The notes beneath the pieces were generated by a model, which was not told where the DNA came from, made no database searches, and saw only the letters and a program-made list of their open reading frames with translations. Position numbers and translations under genes: made by a program. This document shows positions 59,378 through 64,000 of a stretch of DNA of 64,000 nucleotides, piece after piece (position 1 is the first letter of the stretch; every line of letters begins with the position of its first letter). This DNA is from Methylogaea oryzae (GTDB lineage Bacteria; Pseudomonadota; Gammaproteobacteria; Methylococcales; Methylococcaceae). Location: the NCBI RefSeq assembly GCF_019669985.1, contig NZ_AP019782.1, positions 860,501-924,500 on the forward strand, given 5' to 3'.

Positions 59378-60426
59378 AAGATTGGAAAATCGTCGCCCTT
59401 GCCGCCGAAGCCAGCATGAAAGAGGCTTTGGCCGTGATCGACAAGGGCGCCATGCAGATCGCCCTGGTGGTGGACGGTGAAGAACACCTGTTGGGCACCG
59501 TCACCGACGGCGACATCCGCCGCGCCCTGCTGCGCGGCGAGCCGCTGGACACGCCGGTAAGCCGGTTCATGAGCGCCAACCCCTATACCGGCCTGCTGGA
59601 GGAGGACGAGGACATTTGGCAGCGCACCATGCAGCGCTACAGCCTCAAGCACTTGCCGCTGCTGGATTCCACCGGCCGGGTGCGCGGACTGGCCACCTAC
59701 GTGCCGCCGGCCGAGCCGCGTCGCCCCAACTGGGTGGTGCTCATGGCCGGAGGGCTGGGCAGCCGCCTGGGCCCGCTCACCCAGCATCAGCCCAAGCCGC
59801 TGCTGAAAGTGGGCGAGAAGCCCATCCTGGAAACCATCATCGAAAATTTCCTGGCCCAGGGCTTTTACCGCTTCTACATCTGCATCAATTACAAAGGCCA
59901 GATGATCCGCGATTATTTCGGCGACGGCAGCCGCTGGGACGCGGAAATCACCTACGTGGAGGAAAACCGCCGCATGGGCACGGCCGGCGCCTTGAGCCTG
60001 TTGCCGGAAGCGCCGCAACTGCCGCTGATCGTCATGAACGGCGATTTGCTCACCAAGGTGGACTTCGTTCGCCTGCTGCAATTCCACCGGCGCAACCAGG
60101 CCGCCGCCACCTTGTGCGTGCGGGAGCACAGCCATACGGTGCCCTACGGCGTGGTGGAGATGGACGGCTACGCCGTGACCGGCCTGGTGGAGAAGCCGAC
60201 CCAGCGTTATTACGTCAACGCCGGCATCTACGTGCTCAACCCCGACGTGCTGGGACGCATCCCCGGCGACAGCTATTACGACATGCCGACCCTGCTCAAC
60301 GACCTGTTGGCCGGGAGGCAGCCGGTGTTCAGTTTTCCCTTGCGCGAATACTGGATCGATATCGGCCGCATGGGCGATTTCGAGCAGGCGCAGACCGATT
60401 ACGGCGAGATTTGGGAAGGGCCGTGA
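59374..60426 (+). CDS. CBS-domain sugar-1-phosphate nucleotidyltransferase (PtmE-like)
   Basis: A 350-residue protein with a tandem CBS pair (about 1-115; TVTDGDIRRALL, LKHLPLLDSTGRVRGLA) followed by a nucleotidyltransferase domain (about 120-350; MAGGLGSRLGPLTQHQPKPLLKVGEKP, VMNGDLLTKVDF). This matches PtmE of Campylobacter, which makes GDP-GlcN as the entry step to legionaminic acid. It is the last gene of the operon; PtmF, PtmA and the CMP-transferase LegF do not follow. Confidence 0.88.
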   Translation: MKDWKIVALAAEASMKEALAVIDKGAMQIALVVDGEEHLLGTVTDGDIRRALLRGEPLDTPVSRFMSANPYTGLLEEDEDIWQRTMQRYSLKHLPLLDSTGRVRGLATYVPPAEPRRPNWVVLMAGGLGSRLGPLTQHQPKPLLKVGEKPILETIIENFLAQGFYRFYICINYKGQMIRDYFGDGSRWDAEITYVEENRRMGTAGALSLLPEAPQLPLIVMNGDLLTKVDFVRLLQFHRRNQAAATLCVREHSHTVPYGVVEMDGYAVTGLVEKPTQRYYVNAGIYVLNPDVLGRIPGDSYYDMPTLLNDLLAGRQPVFSFPLREYWIDIGRMGDFEQAQTDYGEIWEGP

Positions 60427-60674
60427 ACGGTCGTCGTCCGTCGTCGAGGGGCGTTGCGGTATAACCTATCCTTATGATTCGTCTATGCGGGGGCGCCGGG
60501 AAACCGTGATATTGTGAGGGGGTTTGCAAAAATACACTCGACGTAATCATGCCCCTTTTCGCAACGACCAATCTCAACCGACGGCAGGCGGTTGGCGCGC
60601 CCTCATCGCCGGCTCGGCCGTCGCGGGGCAATCCGCGCAAGGCGCGGCCTCGTTTCTCCGTTGGACCCGCCTGA

Positions 60675-62399
60675 ATGTTGATCGCAGACAAGCTTCGTCG
60701 ATTCGCCTCCAACTCCGAATTGGGGCAGGCGCTGGAGGCGTGCCGGACTTCCTTCCTGTACGCGGGATTTTTCAGCTTTTTCGTCAACCTGCTGTTGCTG
60801 GTGCCCTCCCTGTACATGCTGGCCGTGTACGACAAAGTGATGGTCAGCGGCAGCGAGTCCACGCTGTTGATGCTGACGCTCATCACGCTGTTCCTGTTCG
60901 GCGTCATGGGCTTGCTGGAATGGATACGGGCACAGATACTCATCGCCACCAGCGTGCGGTTGGACGGCATGCTGGGCGCGCGGGTTTTCGATTCCATCTT
61001 CGCCCAAAGCCTGTCCAACGGCGGACGCGGCGGCTCCAGCCAGGCCCTGCAGGATCTGTTGCAACTTCGCCAATTTCTCACCGGCACCGGCTTGTTCGCT
61101 TTTTTCGACGCCCCGTGGATGCCGCTGTACATCGTCTTGCTGTTTCTTTTCCATTGGGCGTTCGGCGTGGTGGCGCTGGTGTCGGGGTTGATCCTGGCGG
61201 CGCTGGCGGTCTGCAACGAATTGGCCACCCGCAGCGACTTGGCGCGCGCCAACCAGGAATCCATCGAGGCCAACCAATTCGCCCAGCAGAATCTGCGCAA
61301 CGCGGAAGCCATCGAAACCATGGGCATGCTGCCCCGTTTGCGCGAGCGATGGCGGCAAAAGCAGGAGAGCCTGCTGGCGTTGCAAAGCCGGGCGAGCGCC
61401 AAAGGCGGGTTTATCAGCTCCCTGGTGAAGATTTATCGTTTGGCCATCCAGTCCCTCGTTTTGGGACTGGGCGCCTATCTCGCCATCAATAAGCAAATTT
61501 CCCCCGGCATGGTCATCGCCGGCTCCATTCTCCTGGGCCGCGCCTTGGCGCCTTTGGATTTGATGGTCAATACCTGGCGCGGCTTTTCCCAGGCGCGGGA
61601 GGCCTACGGCAGGCTCAACGGTTTGCTGGCCGCCTTTCCCGCGCGCGAGGCGCCCATGCCATTGCCGGCGCCGCTGGGGCATTTCAGCGTGGAGAACTTG
61701 GTGGTCGTGCCGCCGGGGGCGAGCGATCCCATCATCAAGGACGTCAGCTTCGCCCTGGAACCGGGGCAATCCATGGCGATCATCGGACCGAGCGCGGCGG
61801 GAAAATCCACCCTCGTTCGGGCTTTGCTGGGGATCTATGAGCCGACCAGGGGTTCGGTGCGGCTCGACGGCGCCGATATTCATCGCTGGGACCGCGCCCA
61901 GCTCGGCGATCACATCGGCTATTTGCCGCAGGACGTGGAGTTGCTGGACGGCACGGTGAGTGAAAATATCGCCCGTTTCGGCGACATCGATCCGCAGCGG
62001 GTGGTGACGGCCGCCCAATGGGCCGGCGTGCACGAGCTGATTTTGCGCCTGCCGCAGGGCTACGACACCCGCCTGGCGGGGCATACGGCCCTGTCGGCCG
62101 GGCAGCAGCAGCGTTTGGGCATCGCGCGCGCCCTCTACGGCGCGCCCGCCTTGATCGTGTTGGACGAACCCAATTCCAACCTGGATCAGGCCGGCGACAT
62201 CGCCTTGCTGGATACGCTGTCCACCTTGAAGCAACAGGGAAAAACCGTCGTCATCGTCACCCACCGCACCCATACCTTGGAGGCCGTGGACAAGATACTC
62301 CTGCTGGTGGACGGCCGCATCGCCGCGCTCGGTCCTTGCGAAGAGGTGCTGAAGGTGATGGCGCAGGTCAACCCGACGGTATTCCGGCGAACCCAATGA
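60675..62399 (+). CDS. type I secretion ABC transporter (PrtD-like permease/ATPase)
   Basis: A 574-residue exporter with membrane helices between about residues 28 and 290 and no N-terminal C39-like domain. The ATPase domain has Walker A GPSAAGKST (371-379), Walker B LIVLDEPNSNLDQ (from 493) and a signature reading LSAGQ (473-477) instead of LSGGQ. It powers one-step export of proteins with C-terminal signals. The HlyD-family gene follows after 27 nt. No secreted substrate gene is in the window. Confidence 0.94.
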   Translation: MLIADKLRRFASNSELGQALEACRTSFLYAGFFSFFVNLLLLVPSLYMLAVYDKVMVSGSESTLLMLTLITLFLFGVMGLLEWIRAQILIATSVRLDGMLGARVFDSIFAQSLSNGGRGGSSQALQDLLQLRQFLTGTGLFAFFDAPWMPLYIVLLFLFHWAFGVVALVSGLILAALAVCNELATRSDLARANQESIEANQFAQQNLRNAEAIETMGMLPRLRERWRQKQESLLALQSRASAKGGFISSLVKIYRLAIQSLVLGLGAYLAINKQISPGMVIAGSILLGRALAPLDLMVNTWRGFSQAREAYGRLNGLLAAFPAREAPMPLPAPLGHFSVENLVVVPPGASDPIIKDVSFALEPGQSMAIIGPSAAGKSTLVRALLGIYEPTRGSVRLDGADIHRWDRAQLGDHIGYLPQDVELLDGTVSENIARFGDIDPQRVVTAAQWAGVHELILRLPQGYDTRLAGHTALSAGQQQRLGIARALYGAPALIVLDEPNSNLDQAGDIALLDTLSTLKQQGKTVVIVTHRTHTLEAVDKILLLVDGRIAALGPCEEVLKVMAQVNPTVFRRTQ

Positions 62400-62426
62400 T
62401 ATTTGCCGCGGCAGGAGAATAGCCCC

Positions 62427-63758
62427 ATGTTCGCTTGGTTGGATGATTTGCAAAAGCCGCTGTCCAGCGGAGACGATCGCGCTTTCCGGCGCCTGGGGCT
62501 ATGGCTGGTGTTCTGGGTTTTCGGCGTGTTCGGCATTTGGGCCGCGCTGGCGCCTTTAAACAGCGCCGCGCTGGCGCCCGGCGTGATCGCCGTCGAGTCT
62601 TATCGCAAGACGGTGCAGCACTTGGAAGGGGGCATCATCCGCTCCATCGCCGTGCACGACGGCGATTTGGTCGTCAAGGGCCAGGTCCTGGCGGAGCTGG
62701 ACGACACCGCGTCCCGCGCCCAGTTGGAGGTATTCCGCGGCCAGTACTACATCGACGCCGCCCGCGAAGCGCGCTTGGCGGCTTTGCGCGACGGGCTGGA
62801 TCGGGTCGTTTACCCGAGCGAGTGGCTGGAGTCCGGCGATCCTCGCGCCGGCGAGGCCATGCAGGTGCAAAACCAAACGTTTCTAGGGCGCAAGACCGCG
62901 CACGAAAACGAAAAAGCCGTTTACCGCCGCCAGATCGAGCAGTTGCAGGCCAAATTGCAGGGCTTGCGCGCGCAGAAACGCGGCCGCGAGCGCCTGGTGA
63001 ACTCTTACCGCAGCGAGTTGCAGGATTTCCGCAGCTTGCTGGAAGAAGGCTTCACGGAAAAGCAAAAAGTGCGCGAGCTGGAGCGCAACTTGGCGGACAA
63101 CGAAGGCCAAATGGGCGGCTTGCAGTCGGATATCGCCGCCACGGAGTTGGAAATCGGCGAAACCGAGTTGAAAATCACGCAGTTGGAGAAGGAGTTGCAG
63201 CGCGAGGTCGCCAAGGAACTGGGCGAAGTGCAGGAACATTTGTTCGAGCTGAAAGAAAAAATCCAATCCCTGGAGTCGACCGTCAACCGCACCGTGGTCA
63301 CCGCCCCGGAGTCCGGCATGGTCCTGGGCTTGTCCGTGCACACCCTCGGCGCGGTCATTCCGCCGGGAGGCAATATCTTGGACATCGTGCCGCAAAGGGA
63401 AAAGCTGATTGTCGAGGCGCAAGTGTCGCTGACCGACATCGACCGGGTTAAACTGGGCCAGCCTGCGGAGGTGCGCTTCAGCGCGTTCAAGGCGAGGGAA
63501 ACGCCGAAAACCGAGGGCCGGCTCATCAGCCTGTCGGCCGACCGTATCGTCGACCAGCGCAACAAAGACGTGCCGCCTTATTATCTTGCCCGCGTCGAGG
63601 TGGCGCCGGAGAGCCTTGAGAAATTACGGAAACAAGGCTTGGAATTGGTGCCCGGTATGCCCGCCGAAGTATTGATCGGCACGGGCTCGCGCACTTTGTT
63701 GCAGTATTTGACTCAACCGTTGAGCGACAGTTTTGCGCGCTCCTTTATCGAAGACTAA
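62427..63758 (+). CDS. type I secretion membrane fusion protein (HlyD family)
   Basis: A 443-residue periplasmic adaptor. It has a single N-terminal membrane helix (about 28-52), a lipoyl-like half motif HLEGGIIRSIAVHDGD, a long coiled-coil hairpin (about 100-290) and a C-terminal beta-barrel (LSVHTLGAVIPPGGNILDIVP). The ATG at 62427 has AGGAG upstream and gives the usual N-terminus; a TTG 24 nt earlier was rejected. tolC-like gene follows after 4 nt. Confidence 0.95.
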   Translation: MFAWLDDLQKPLSSGDDRAFRRLGLWLVFWVFGVFGIWAALAPLNSAALAPGVIAVESYRKTVQHLEGGIIRSIAVHDGDLVVKGQVLAELDDTASRAQLEVFRGQYYIDAAREARLAALRDGLDRVVYPSEWLESGDPRAGEAMQVQNQTFLGRKTAHENEKAVYRRQIEQLQAKLQGLRAQKRGRERLVNSYRSELQDFRSLLEEGFTEKQKVRELERNLADNEGQMGGLQSDIAATELEIGETELKITQLEKELQREVAKELGEVQEHLFELKEKIQSLESTVNRTVVTAPESGMVLGLSVHTLGAVIPPGGNILDIVPQREKLIVEAQVSLTDIDRVKLGQPAEVRFSAFKARETPKTEGRLISLSADRIVDQRNKDVPPYYLARVEVAPESLEKLRKQGLELVPGMPAEVLIGTGSRTLLQYLTQPLSDSFARSFIED

Positions 63759-63762
63759 GCGT

Positions 63763-64000
63763 ATGTGGTTGCGGCGTATTGTATTGGTCGTATCGTTGTC
63801 GGCCGTTGCCGGGGATAACGTTTGGGCCACGGATTTGTTGGAACTGTACGAGCAAACCCTGGCCACCCATCCGCTCATCAAGGGGCACGAGTTCTCCATC
63901 GAAAAAGCCGAGGCCGAAAAAGACCAGGCGCTCAGCAAATTGCTGCCGCAAGTGTCGGCCGTCGGCAATTTGTCGTGGAACGAGATGACGCAACCCCAGA
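63763..64000 (+). CDS. TolC-family outer membrane protein, N-terminal part
   Basis: About 79 codons are visible before the right edge. It has a signal peptide (1-22, cut near VWA-T), then the TolC-like opening DLLELYEQTLATHPLIKGHEF and a heptad-rich helix (IEKAEAEKDQALSKLLPQVSAVGNLSW). It completes a tripartite type I secretion system with the two preceding genes. Confidence 0.9.
   Translation, partial: MWLRRIVLVVSLSAVAGDNVWATDLLELYEQTLATHPLIKGHEFSIEKAEAEKDQALSKLLPQVSAVGNLSWNEMTQPQ

Noticed and set aside
60427-60674. Possible gene or promoter in the 248-nt gap before the secretion genes
   Set aside because: No coding frame with protein-like composition; TATAAC and similar hexamers lack a partner at correct spacing.

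Overview
The window reads as a contiguous, gene-dense stretch of a high-G+C (roughly 60-65% by eye) gammaproteobacterial chromosome. Gene order and families support this: a Pseudomonas-like fleQ-fleS-fleR-fliEFGHIJK flagellar block, an rpsF-rpsR-DUF2232-rplI operon, tpiA-secG-tRNA-Leu(GAG), purB-mnmA-nudJ, clpS-clpA-infA-bpt-aat-trxB, and ftsK-lolA-rarA. A free-living, flagellated aquatic or soil bacterium fits; a methanotroph relative (Methylococcales) is possible, but no diagnostic C1 gene is present, so that is only a guess.

Layout. 1-3.6 kb (minus): SAH/MTA deaminase, ubiG, gph, a YciK-like SDR and the start of a SufT-like gene, tightly packed. 3.7-9.5 kb: Nudix-ThiE fusion, exported alpha/beta hydrolase, DUF167 protein, a NIT-domain sensor lacking an output domain, acetolactate decarboxylase and radA. 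9.5-14.9 kb (minus): a signalling-flavoured set of twin-FHA protein, PilZ protein and large MscS-type channel, plus a CorC/CNNM transporter. 15.1-26.2 kb (plus): flagellar regulators and basal-body/export genes, with two convincing sigma-54 promoters (before fliE and before fliK). 26.3-32.1 kb (plus): ribosomal proteins, LPS core enzymes hldD and waaA, tpiA, secG and tRNA-Leu. 32.1-42 kb: a small Ala/His-rich exported protein, purB, mnmA and nudJ; a membrane protein with a c-type heme motif; then the N-end-rule proteolysis group with infA and trxB. 42.1-47.1 kb (plus): ftsK, lolA, a ParE-type toxin-antitoxin pair and rarA. 47.2-51 kb: glycosyltransferase, sulfotransferase, and a tartronate-semialdehyde reductase/hydroxypyruvate isomerase pair.

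51-60.4 kb is the most notable region. A MAF-type (DUF115) flagellin glycosyltransferase is transcribed divergently from a nonulosonic (legionaminic-type) acid operon: legB, mntA-hepT, legC, neuC/legG, neuB/legI, neuD, ptmE-like. Two oddities stand out. The legB-like gene has an in-frame TAA at codon 21, inside the Rossmann NAD-binding segment, although a strong Shine-Dalgarno precedes its true start. A complete MNT/HEPN toxin-antitoxin pair sits between legB and legC with overlapping stop and start codons. A REP-like palindrome also forms the last codons of neuC. 60.7-64 kb holds a type I secretion system (ABC exporter, HlyD adaptor, start of a TolC protein) running off the right end.

No stretch longer than 300 bases lacks a gene. 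The longest gap (60427-60674) shows no convincing coding or structural signal. No CRISPR array, insertion sequence, prophage or rRNA was seen. The first and last genes are cut by the window edges.
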